In this document: one piece after another, positions 1-8,200 of the stretch
Layout: each line of letters begins with the position of its first letter
Numbering within the stretch: position 1 is the first letter of the stretch
NCBI RefSeq assembly: GCF_000744815.1
Contig: NZ_JQMQ01000004.1
Span: 830,343-894,342, forward strand
Length of the DNA: 64,000 nt
Direction of reading: 5' to 3'
DNA from: Phaeacidiphilus oryzae TH49
Lineage (GTDB): Bacteria; Actinomycetota; Actinomycetes; Streptomycetales; Streptomycetaceae
Made by a program: the position numbers and the translations under genes
The notes under the pieces: model-generated
Told to the model about the DNA's origin: nothing
The model's input: only the letters and a program-made list of their open reading frames with translations
Databases searched by the model: none

Positions 1-1
1 C

Positions 2-490
2 AACGGCCTCGACCCGGCCACCGACTACACCTTCACCGTGGTCGCCCGGAACGCCGGCGGCGGCAGCTCCGCTCCGAGCAAGGCGCTCTCCCTCACCACC
101 CCGGGAGCCGAAGGGCCGACCGCCTACGAGGCGGAGGCCTCCGGCAACAGCCTCAGCGGCGGCGCCCAGGTGGCGGGCTGCACCGGCTGCTCCGGCGGGC
201 AGAAGGTCGGCTACATCGGAGGGACGGGCACGCTCGGGATGACCGTGGACGCCCCGAAGGACGGCACCTACCTGATGCGGCTCGACTACGTGAACGCGGA
301 CGCCAGCCGGGTCCTGTACGTCACCGCCGACGGCAGCACCCAGCAGGTCAACACCGGTGGTAGCGACGACAACGACTGGGACAGCCCGCAGTCCGTCACC
401 GTCCCGGTCCACCTCACCGCCGGAGCCAACACCCTGTCCTTCGGCGACCCCGACAACTCCGCGCCCGACCTGGACCGGATCGTCGTCTGA
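2..490 (+). CDS. Secreted glycoside-active protein, C-terminal part (FnIII end plus CBM35/CBM6-like module)
   Basis: The reading frame is open from the first base and stops at 488-490, so the 5' end lies outside the window. The first ~35 residues are the last strand of a fibronectin type III domain (NGLDPATDYTFTVVARN), a usual linker in streptomycete polysaccharidases. From about residue 40 a carbohydrate-binding module follows (AYEAEA start, GYIGG, DYVNADASR, and a C-terminal DLDRIVV strand), the layout of CBM35/CBM6 beta-sandwiches. The catalytic domain must be upstream. It probably works outside the cell and supplies sugars to the importer encoded just downstream. The module assignment is good; the enzyme's substrate is unknown. 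Confidence 0.75.
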   Translation, partial: NGLDPATDYTFTVVARNAGGGSSAPSKALSLTTPGAEGPTAYEAEASGNSLSGGAQVAGCTGCSGGQKVGYIGGTGTLGMTVDAPKDGTYLMRLDYVNADASRVLYVTADGSTQQVNTGGSDDNDWDSPQSVTVPVHLTAGANTLSFGDPDNSAPDLDRIVV

Positions 491-568
491 CCCGTCGCCC
501 TCCGCACACCCCCGGCGGATCCGTCCGCCCCGCACGCAGAAGCACCCATTCGCTCGAAGGAGAGTGCT

Positions 569-1611
569 GTGGTGGTCTCCACGCCCAGCAGCCGTACCAG
601 CCCGGAACGCCGGCCCGATGGCCCGGACACCGAGACCGCCACCGGCACCGACACCGCAGGGCCGCGCGTACTGCGGCGCCCCGGACGCCCCGGGCGCCGC
701 GCCGCCCGGGGCGGGGGCGGGGCTGGACGCGCTCGCGGGCCGCGCGCCGCGGCCACGCCCGCGCGGCCTGGCTGCTCATCCTCCCCACCCTGGCCGGGTT
801 CGCGCTGTTCTACGCCTATCCGACCATCCGCGGGATCTACCTCAGCTTCACCGACTTCCACGTCCTGACGCCGCCTCAGTGGGTGGGCCTGGCCAACTTC
901 CGCGAGCTGGTCGGGGACGGAGTCTTCTGGCACTCGCTGGGCGTCACCGCCTGGTTCGTCCTGCTCAGCGTCGGCTTCGGGACGGTCTTCTCCCTGGTCA
1001 CAGCGGTGATCCTGCACCGGGTCACCTCCTCCACCACGCTGCGCGGCATCATCCTGCTGCCGTTCCTGATCTCCAATGTGGTGGCCGCCCTGGTGTGGTC
1101 CTGGATGCTCGACCCGCAGCTGGGCATCGTCGACATCATCCTGGAGAAGCTCACCGGACACTCCATCATGTTCCTGGGCACGGGCGGCTGGGCGATCCCC
1201 TCGCTCGCGGCGATCGGCGTGTGGAAGTGGATGGGCTACTACGCCCTGCTGATCTTCGCGGGCCTGCAGACCATCCCGCCGACCATCTACGAGGCCGGCC
1301 GGGTCGACGGCGCGAGCGAGTTCCAGATGTTCCGCCGGCTGACCGTGCCGCTGCTGCGCCCGGTCCTGGCACTGGTCCTGGTGCTCAGCGTGATCAACTC
1401 CTTCACGGTCTTCGACATCGTGCAGGTGACCACCAGGGGCGGCCCGGCGAACGCCTCCAACGTGCTGCAGATGTACATCTACGACAAGGCGTTCGGCCAG
1501 TTCGACTTCGGCTACGGCGCCGCGATGTCCCTCGCGCTGTTCGCGCTGCTCGCCCTGATCACCTTCATCCAACTGCGGTTCACCCGCGCCAACACCTCCG
1601 ACCTGGACTGA
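569..1611 (+). CDS. Carbohydrate ABC transporter permease (MalF type), apparent frameshift near its 5' end
   Basis: Inner-membrane subunit of a CUT1 sugar importer. From about 763 the frame encodes a clear MalF/UgpA-type permease: first membrane helix AAWLLILPTLAGFALFYAYP, a conserved GLANF segment and the cytoplasmic EAA loop (YEAGRVDGAS), ending at a TGA at 1609-1611. The only well-placed start is GTG 569 behind GGAGAG, but it is one frame away, and the correct frame has no ATG/GTG/TTG before GTG 883, which would delete the first helix. A single-base indel in the G/C-rich stretch around 690-760 would join them. Either the gene is mutated or the sequence has an error there. It is 12 bp from the next permease. 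Confidence 0.8.
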
Positions 1612-1623
1612 GGGAGGCCGCCC

Positions 1624-2544
1624 ATGTCCGCTATCGCCATGCCCGCCCGCACCAAGCGGTCGCGCGGCCGCCGGATCTCGCCCGGACGGATCGCCGCCTG
1701 GACCTATCTCGGCATCGTCGTCGCCATCACGCTCTTCCCCTTCTACTGGATCCTGCGCACGGCGCTGTCCAACAACTACGCGCTGGCCACCGACCCGTCC
1801 TCACCGCTGCCCGTCGGCTTCACCTTCGGCGCCTTCGAGCGCGCGCTGGGCATCGCCGGCACCGCGGCGGCCCAGGCCCAGGGCGGCTCGGGGGCCTCCC
1901 TCGACCTGGCCCTCTTCCTGCGCAACTCCCTCATCTACGCGGGAGTGCAGACCGTCATCATCGTGGCCTGCTCGACCGCCGCCGCGTACGCCTTCGCCCG
2001 CCTGCAGTGGCGCGGCCGCAACGTGGTCTTCGGCGTGCTGCTGTCGGCCCTGATGGTTCCGGCCGTCTTCACCCTGCTGCCGAACTTCGTGACCATCAAG
2101 GACCTCGGGCTGACCAACAGCTTCGCCGGGCTGATCCTGCCGGGCGCGTTCTTCTCCGCCTTCTGCCTGTTCTTCCTGCGCCAGTTCATGCTCGGGATCA
2201 GCAGCGAGATCGAGGAGGCCGCGGTCATCGACGGCGCGGGCCCGGTACGGGTCCTGTTGCGGATCGTGCTGCCGATGTGCGCGGCGCCGATCGCCACCGT
2301 CTCGCTGCTGATGTTCATCAACGCCTGGAACGACTACATGTGGCCGCTGCTGGTCACCAACCAGCAGAGCACCGAGCCGCTGACCCTCGCCCTCGGCGTC
2401 TTCAAGCAGTCCTCCCCGCAGGCCGCCCCGGACTGGGCCGGGCTGATGGCGGCCACCCTCCTCTCCGCGCTGCCGATGCTGCTCCTGCTGTTCGCCTTCG
2501 GCCGACGGATCATCAACTCCATCGGCTTCTCCGGACTGAAGTGA
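1624..2544 (+). CDS. Carbohydrate ABC transporter permease (MalG type)
   Basis: Second membrane subunit of the CUT1 sugar importer, 306 aa, normal for MalG-like proteins. The N-terminal helix (AAWTYLGIVVAITLFPFYWI) is typical, and an EAA loop (EEAAVIDGAGP) sits about two thirds along, where it would contact the ATPase. The start ATG follows GGGAGG, and the stop is 12 bp before the CE7 esterase gene. No ATP-binding subunit is encoded nearby; streptomycetes usually supply one MsiK-type ATPase in trans, so the absence does not suggest a dead transporter. Confidence 0.92.
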   Translation: MSAIAMPARTKRSRGRRISPGRIAAWTYLGIVVAITLFPFYWILRTALSNNYALATDPSSPLPVGFTFGAFERALGIAGTAAAQAQGGSGASLDLALFLRNSLIYAGVQTVIIVACSTAAAYAFARLQWRGRNVVFGVLLSALMVPAVFTLLPNFVTIKDLGLTNSFAGLILPGAFFSAFCLFFLRQFMLGISSEIEEAAVIDGAGPVRVLLRIVLPMCAAPIATVSLLMFINAWNDYMWPLLVTNQQSTEPLTLALGVFKQSSPQAAPDWAGLMAATLLSALPMLLLLFAFGRRIINSIGFSGLK

Positions 2545-2556
2545 GGTGACCGGAGG

Positions 2557-3531
2557 ATGCTGACCGATCTCGACCTCCCCGCCCTGCGGGAGTACCGCAG
2601 CGGCTACCGCGAGCCCGAGGACTTCGACGCCTTCTGGTCCGCCACTCTGGCCGAGGCCCGCAGCCACGACCTGATGCTGCGTCTGGAACCCGTCCCCGCC
2701 CACCTGGAGACGGTGGAGGTGTACGACGTCTCGTTCGCCGGCTTCGGCGGGCACCCGGTACGCGGGTGGCTGCGGCTGCCGCGCGGGCGCGGCGGAGAGC
2801 AGCTGCCCGCGGTGGTGCAGTTCCACGGCTACGCCAGCGGCCGGGGCGCGCCCTTCGAGGACCTGCTGTGGTCCTCGGCCGGCTTCGCCCACCTGCTGAT
2901 GGACACCCGCGGGCAGGGCGGAGCGTACGCCGGCGGCGGCGCCACCCCCGACCCGGTGGGCAGCGGGCCGTCCCACCCGGGCTTTCTCACCCGCGGCATC
3001 GAGGACCGCGAGAGCTACGTCTACCGCCGGATCCTCACCGACGCGGTACGCGCCGTGGAGGCCGTCCGCGCCAGCGGGTTCGGCGACCCCGGGCGGGTGG
3101 CGGTGCTCGGCAACAGCCAGGGCGGCGGCATCGCGCTGGCGGCTGCGGGCCTGGTCCCCGACGTCGCCGCGCTGTACGCGCAGGCCCCCTTCCTGTGCGA
3201 CATCCGCCGGGCGGTGCGGATCACGGACGCCGCCCCGTACGCCGAGATCGCCGGATACCTCGGCGCCCGCCGGGACGCGGTCGAGCAGGTCTTCGAGACG
3301 CTGTCCTACTTCGACGGGGTCGCCTTCGCCCGGCGGGCGAGCGCGCCCGCCTGGTTCTCGGCGGGCCTGATGGACCCGGTCTGCCCGCCGTCCACCGTCT
3401 TCGGCGCCTACCACGCCTACGCGGGAGGCGAGAAGCACATCCGCGCCTGGGAGTTCAACGGCCACGAGGCCGGCGGAAGCGACGATCTGGCGATCGTGCT
3501 GCCGGCCCTGCGGTCGCTGCTCAAGGCCTGA
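2557..3531 (+). CDS. CE7-family acetyl esterase (acetyl xylan esterase / cephalosporin C deacetylase type)
   Basis: An alpha/beta hydrolase of 324 aa with the three CE7 signatures: DTRGQGG (about residue 116), the nucleophile elbow GNSQGG (Ser187) and the terminal HE pair (His303) with Asp273 as the likely acid. The HGYxSGRG oxyanion segment is also present. No signal peptide is seen, so it should act in the cytoplasm. CE7 enzymes remove acetyl groups from short oligosaccharides. Its place between the permeases and the binding protein suggests that the imported sugars arrive acetylated and are deacetylated before or alongside the GH36 enzyme. GGTGACCGGAGG precedes the ATG. Confidence 0.9.
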   Translation: MLTDLDLPALREYRSGYREPEDFDAFWSATLAEARSHDLMLRLEPVPAHLETVEVYDVSFAGFGGHPVRGWLRLPRGRGGEQLPAVVQFHGYASGRGAPFEDLLWSSAGFAHLLMDTRGQGGAYAGGGATPDPVGSGPSHPGFLTRGIEDRESYVYRRILTDAVRAVEAVRASGFGDPGRVAVLGNSQGGGIALAAAGLVPDVAALYAQAPFLCDIRRAVRITDAAPYAEIAGYLGARRDAVEQVFETLSYFDGVAFARRASAPAWFSAGLMDPVCPPSTVFGAYHAYAGGEKHIRAWEFNGHEAGGSDDLAIVLPALRSLLKA

Positions 3532-3605
3532 GCAGGCGCGCGCCCGGTCCTTCGTCCGAACAGCATCTGACACCACGTCAACACCCAACCGAGGAGCAGC
3601 CGTCC

Positions 3606-4958
3606 ATGAGAATCAGCAGAGTGTCCGCCATCGTCGCCGCCGCCGCGCTCATCGCCGTCGTCACCGGATGCGCCGGCGGGAGCGGCAGCTCAGGATCGAA
3701 GACCGTCAACTGGTGGACCTGGGACGACAAGCAGGCCGCCGCCTACAAGACCTGCGCCACCGCCTTCGAGAAGGCCAACCCCGGCGTCACCGTCGACATC
3801 TCGCAGTACAACGTCGACGACTACTTCACCAAGCTGACCGCGGGCTTCGTGGCAGGCGACGCGCCGGACGCGTTCCAGAACAGCGCCCAGTTCTTCCAGT
3901 CCTACGCCTCGCTCCACCAACTCCAGCCGCTGGACGACTACATCAAGGCGGACAAGTTCGACCTGTCCCGCTTCTCGGTGGGCGTCAACCAGTGGAAGTA
4001 CAGCGACGGCCAGCAGTACGGGCTGCCGCTCGACTGGTCGGCAGCCGGCACCTACTTCAACCAGACCGCTCTCACCAAGGCCGGCTACAGCGCCGCGGAC
4101 GTGTCCAAGCTCAACTGGAACCCGGACAACGGCGGCACGCTGGGCAAGATGATCGCCCACCTCACCATCGACGACAAGGGTCGCCGCGGCGACCAGCCCG
4201 GCTTCGACAAGAACCACGTGAAGACCTACGGCTTCGGCGAGATGGCCGCCAAGGACTTCACCGGGCAGACCACCTGGAGCCCGCTTCTGTCCTCCACGGG
4301 CTGGCGCCAGGGCAACACGACCATGTGGCCGACCAGGTTCAACTACGACGACCCGCGCTTCGTCAAGACCATGGACTGGATACGCTCCCTGGAGGACAAG
4401 GGCTACATCCCGAAGATCGGGGCGTTCTCCGACAGCGTCAGCGACGTCGAACTGCTCTCCTCCGGCAAGGTCGCGATGGAGATCGGCGGCTCCTGGGAGG
4501 CCACCACCTTCGCCAAGATCCCCAACCTCAAGGTCGGCATCGCGGCCACCCCCTACGGCCCCGACGGTAAGACCCGGTCGGTGGCCAGCGGTTCCAACGG
4601 CAACAACATCTGGGCCGGCAGCAAGAACAAGGACCTGGCCTGGAAGTGGATCTCCTACATGGGGTCTGAGAAGTGCCAGACCATGGCCTCCGCCAGCGGC
4701 TCGTTCTTCCCCTCGATCTCGGCCTCGATGACCGCAGAGACGAACACCTTCGCCAAGCAGGGCATCGACCTGTCGGTCTTCAACGACATGCTGAAGGACA
4801 AGACCCTGTACCAGGGCCCGGTCTACGCCAACGGCCAGGCCGTGCAGTCCGCGACGGAGCCGCTGTTCGAGGCGTACTTCGCGCACCAGAAGAACGACGA
4901 CGTCTTCGCGAGCATGGCCGAGCAGACCAAGTCCCTGCTGGCGGCCAAGAACCAGTGA
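3606..4958 (+). CDS. Extracellular sugar-binding lipoprotein of an ABC importer
   Basis: Substrate-binding protein (SBP family 1, MalE-like) of 450 aa. It opens with a short basic region, a hydrophobic stretch and a lipobox VVTGC, so Cys22 should be lipidated and the protein tethered outside the membrane. The mature part starts with a typical TVNWWTWDD strand. ATG 3606 follows GAGGAG. It is cotranscribed after the CE7 gene; having the binding protein downstream of its permeases is less common than upstream. A strong stem-loop right after the gene may protect this part of the message and allow higher expression than the rest. Ligand unknown; the GH36 neighbour suggests alpha-galactosides. Confidence 0.92.
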   Translation: MRISRVSAIVAAAALIAVVTGCAGGSGSSGSKTVNWWTWDDKQAAAYKTCATAFEKANPGVTVDISQYNVDDYFTKLTAGFVAGDAPDAFQNSAQFFQSYASLHQLQPLDDYIKADKFDLSRFSVGVNQWKYSDGQQYGLPLDWSAAGTYFNQTALTKAGYSAADVSKLNWNPDNGGTLGKMIAHLTIDDKGRRGDQPGFDKNHVKTYGFGEMAAKDFTGQTTWSPLLSSTGWRQGNTTMWPTRFNYDDPRFVKTMDWIRSLEDKGYIPKIGAFSDSVSDVELLSSGKVAMEIGGSWEATTFAKIPNLKVGIAATPYGPDGKTRSVASGSNGNNIWAGSKNKDLAWKWISYMGSEKCQTMASASGSFFPSISASMTAETNTFAKQGIDLSVFNDMLKDKTLYQGPVYANGQAVQSATEPLFEAYFAHQKNDDVFASMAEQTKSLLAAKNQ

Positions 4959-4980
4959 CACCGCACCACCATCACCACCG

Positions 4981-5004
4981 CGGCCGGCGGGATTCCGCCG
5001 GCCG
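4981..5004. promoter_or_regulatory. Perfect stem-loop between binding-protein and GH36 genes
   Basis: CGGCCGGCGG and its exact complement enclose the loop GATT. There is no T-run after it, and the next gene follows in 45 bp, so it is more likely a message-stabilising or attenuating hairpin than a full terminator. Such hairpins behind binding-protein genes commonly raise their share of the operon's protein output. Confidence 0.7.
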
Positions 5005-5049
5005 GCACAGCAGCGGTCCGGGCGCCGGACCGCAGGGAGGGACGATCTG

Positions 5050-7293
5050 ATGGCCACGCTCACCGCCGGGTACGCGTACCTGCGCGCGGCCGGTACCAGC
5101 CTTGTCGTGGCGCTGACCGGGCCGCTGCCCCACGTACTGCACTGGGGTGCCGACCTGGGCGCGCTGACCGAGGCGGACTGCGAGGCGCTCGACCTCACCG
5201 GTGACGGGTCCGTCCTGAACAACGCGCTGGACGTGCCGCGCCGCTTCTCGGTCTGGCCCACCGAGGCGGACGGCTGGTCCGGCACCCCCGCCCACGAGGG
5301 CCACCTCGCGGGCGGCCTGACGGCGCCGCGCCTGCGGCTGTCGAGCGCGGAGCAGACCGGCGCAGAGAGCGCGGGCGGGGAGTTGGTGATGGTCCTCGCC
5401 GACGACGCGGCGGCCATGGACATCACGTTGACGTACAACCTCACCACCAGCGGTGTGCTCACCGTCCGCTCGACGCTCACCCGGCGCCCCTCGGGGCCGG
5501 ACGCCGCGGAGGCCGCCCCGTACGACCTTGCCGCCGTGACAGCGCTGCTCCCGCTGCCCCGACGTGCCACCGAGATCCTCGACTTCACCGGCAAGTGGAG
5601 CCGCGAACGCGCCCCCCAGCGCCGCCCGCTGGCCTTCGGCACGCATCTGCGTGCGGCCAGGCGCGGCAAGTCCGGCGTCGACTCGCCGTATCTGCTGACC
5701 GTCGGCGTGCCCGGCTTCGGCTTCCGACACGGCGAGGTCTGGGGGGTGCATGTCGCCTGGAGCGGCGACCAGCGCTACCTCGTCGAGCAGCTCCCGGAGG
5801 GCGCGGGCGGCGTGCACGCCGCGGTACTCGGCGGCGGCGAGCAACTGCGGCCGGGGGAGGTCCGGTTGGCGCCGGGCGAGAGCCACCGCACCCCGGTGTG
5901 CCACTTCGCCTGGTCGGACGCGGGGCTGGACGGCCTGGCGGACAGGTTCCACGAGCATCTGCGCGCCCGCCCCGCCCATCCGAGGGCCGCCCGGCCGCTG
6001 GTCCTGAACACCTGGGAGGCGGTCTACTTCGACCACGACTCCGACCGGCTGCTGGCGCTGGCCGACCGGGCGGCGCAGGTCGGCGTCGAGCGCTTCGTCC
6101 TCGACGACGGCTGGTTCCGCGGCCGCCGAAGCGACACCGCCGGACTGGGCGACTGGACGGTCGACCCCGACGTGTGGCCGGACGGCCTGACGCCGGTGGT
6201 CGAGCGGGTGCGGGCGCACGGGATGCAGTTCGGGCTGTGGGTCGAACCGGAGATGGTCAACCTCGACTCCCGGCTGGCCCGCGAGCACCCGGACTGGATC
6301 CTCGGCCCGGCCGCGGGGCTGGGGGCCTCCGCCCGCAACCAATACGCCCTGGACCTCTCCCGCCCGGAGGTGTGGAACCACCTGCTGGCGGCCCTGGACG
6401 CACTGGTCGGCGAGTACGCCGTCGACTTCCTCAAGTGGGACCACAACCGGGAGATCGCAGAATCCGTGCACTACCGGGCGGGCCGCACCGACGCACCCGC
6501 CGGGCACCGCCAGGTGGACGCGCTCTACCGGCTGCTGGACGCCCTGCGCGAGCGCCATCCCGCTCTGGAGGTGGAGAGCTGCGCCAGCGGGGGAGGACGG
6601 GTCGACCTCGGCATCCTGGAGCACACCGACCGGGTGTGGCCCTCGGACTGCAACGACCCGGTGGAGCGCCAGGTCATCCAGCGCTGGACCGGCCAACTGC
6701 TGCCCCCAGAGCTGGTCGGCACCCACGTCGGTGCCGCACTCAGCCACACCACCGGACGACTCACCGCCGACTCCTTCCGGCTGGCCACCGCCCTCTTCGG
6801 TCACGCCGGCATCGAACAGGACCTGAACCGCTGCGACGCGGCCGAACTCGAGCGGCTGACCTCGTGGTCCGCGCTCTACCGGGAGTTCCGCGGACTGCTG
6901 CACAGTGGCCGGTCGGTCCGGGCCGACCTCGACGAGCCGGACAGTCCGGCCGCCCCGGCCGACCCCACCGGGCAGACGAACATACTGCACGGCGTCGTCT
7001 CCCGGGACGGCACACATGCGCTGATGTGCTGGGCCCGGCTGGCGACCTCGGCCGCGGGCCAGTCCGGCCGTGTGCGGCTGCCGGGCCTGAAGTCCAGAGC
7101 ACGCTACCGGCTGCGCGTCCGGGACGACCTGGGCCTGCCCTCGTTCCACCAGACCAGCGGCCCAGGATGGCTCGACCGGGCCCTCAAGGAGTGGGTGGAC
7201 CTGCCGGGAGCGGTGCTCGCGACCGTTGGCCTGCCCCTACCGACGCTGAACCCCCAGCAGGCGCTGCTACTGGAGATCCGCCGGACCGAGTGA
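5050..7293 (+). CDS. GH36 alpha-galactosidase
   Basis: A glycoside hydrolase of 747 aa, the usual size for clan GH-D family 36. An N-terminal beta-sandwich is followed by a TIM barrel with DDGWF, EPEMVN, the nucleophile motif LKWDHNR (Asp464), CASGGGR, and the acid/base segment WPSDCNDP (Asp533). It should release terminal alpha-linked galactose (melibiose, raffinose or galactomannan fragments). No signal peptide is visible, so hydrolysis probably follows import by the transporter upstream. ATG 5050 is preceded by GGGAGGG. GH36 also contains N-acetylgalactosaminidases, and the exact sugar cannot be read from these motifs. Confidence 0.9.
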   Translation: MATLTAGYAYLRAAGTSLVVALTGPLPHVLHWGADLGALTEADCEALDLTGDGSVLNNALDVPRRFSVWPTEADGWSGTPAHEGHLAGGLTAPRLRLSSAEQTGAESAGGELVMVLADDAAAMDITLTYNLTTSGVLTVRSTLTRRPSGPDAAEAAPYDLAAVTALLPLPRRATEILDFTGKWSRERAPQRRPLAFGTHLRAARRGKSGVDSPYLLTVGVPGFGFRHGEVWGVHVAWSGDQRYLVEQLPEGAGGVHAAVLGGGEQLRPGEVRLAPGESHRTPVCHFAWSDAGLDGLADRFHEHLRARPAHPRAARPLVLNTWEAVYFDHDSDRLLALADRAAQVGVERFVLDDGWFRGRRSDTAGLGDWTVDPDVWPDGLTPVVERVRAHGMQFGLWVEPEMVNLDSRLAREHPDWILGPAAGLGASARNQYALDLSRPEVWNHLLAALDALVGEYAVDFLKWDHNREIAESVHYRAGRTDAPAGHRQVDALYRLLDALRERHPALEVESCASGGGRVDLGILEHTDRVWPSDCNDPVERQVIQRWTGQLLPPELVGTHVGAALSHTTGRLTADSFRLATALFGHAGIEQDLNRCDAAELERLTSWSALYREFRGLLHSGRSVRADLDEPDSPAAPADPTGQTNILHGVVSRDGTHALMCWARLATSAAGQSGRVRLPGLKSRARYRLRVRDDLGLPSFHQTSGPGWLDRALKEWVDLPGAVLATVGLPLPTLNPQQALLLEIRRTE

Positions 7294-8200
7294 TCAGGGC
7301 CGCCGAGTAGCCAACGACCAACGGGGTGGACCACAGGGACCGCCCAAGCCCTCGGCTGGCTGGAGCACACGGCAAACCTCCCGGAGGACTCTCGGCCTCA
7401 GCCAACGGCCACTCCCTCAACGGGTGGTCAGCTCCGGGTACGCCGCGTCGGGTCAGGTTTTGCGGACGGCGGTGGTGAAGCCGGCGACGAAACAGGGTGG
7501 CGAAGGCCCAGGCGGATATCTGCAGTACCCAGTCGGCGGCGGCGAGGGCCTGCCCGGCGGCACCGGTGGTGGCCGCGCAGGTGCCCGCGCTGATCTCGAC
7601 CAGGGGCAGGGTGAGGTTGAGGGCGGTGGCCAGCTGCTCGGCGGCCGAGCACGCCACCGGGGCCCCGCCGCTGGTGGCGGGGCGGGCGAGGGCGCCGTGC
7701 GGGCCCAGGGCCAGGGCGACGACGAGGGCGCTGGTGAGGGTGGCGGCCAGGAAGAACAGCGCCCGCCAGGGCTGGTAGCCGTAGCCGAGGGTGACCTGGG
7801 TCAGCCGGGCGCCTCTACCGCAGACTCGCCATCAGCCGACGCGCTCAGCTGGCCGTAGCTCTGAACGGTCACTGGGAACCAGCCGACGCCTCACCCGAGC
7901 CCCTGACCGGCCACATGTTGCACGGCGCCCGGTGACACCGCTGCCGCAAGACCTCGTGCGCCAGTCTCACCAGCCGCCTCCGGGGAGAGGCTCCACCGCC
8001 GGCAGCGAACCGCCGCCGCGCCCGCCCCGGCCTGGTCGATCCAGTTCCGCAAGGCCTCGCTGTGGATGCAAACGCGCGATATGCGCAACGGAGTGGTGTA
8101 GCAGGCCTCTCAGACTGCTCGATCGCACAGGCCGGCTGGGTACTGCTCATGCCTCGTCGCATCGGGGACTTGCCCGCGCTTTGGAACAGGAGCCCACCCC
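7294..8200. other. Gene-poor stretch with a decayed membrane-protein relic
   Basis: About 900 bp without an intact gene. The only recognisable content is the minus-strand relic at 7453-7800. No clear factor-independent terminator follows the GH36 gene. Confidence 0.6.
7453..7800 (-). pseudogene. C-terminal relic of a membrane-associated oxidoreductase (pentapeptide-repeat type)
   Basis: The minus strand reads TQVTLGYGYQPWRALFF, then hydrophobic segments, then WVLQISAWAFATLF, and after a one-base shift near 7490 continues as VAGFTTAVRKT to a stop at 7453-7455. The order 'LGYGY..PW', two hydrophobic stretches and a final helix with 'VAG.T..VRK' matches the C-terminal tail of streptomycete pentapeptide-containing membrane oxidoreductases as I remember them. 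The pentapeptide part is absent, so the copy is truncated as well as frameshifted. Confidence 0.5.

Noticed and set aside
286..1572. Long minus-strand open frame opposite the CBM protein and permease
   Set aside because: Its product is rich in D, E, R, Q and H in the way produced by antisense of high-GC genes; no domain, and it crosses two well-supported genes.
357..2549. 730-codon plus-strand frame through both permease genes
   Set aside because: Arg/Pro/Ala/His-rich shadow of the permease frames, no start context and no domain.
4972..7149. 725-codon minus-strand frame opposite GH36
   Set aside because: Antisense shadow of the GH36 gene, which has all catalytic motifs.
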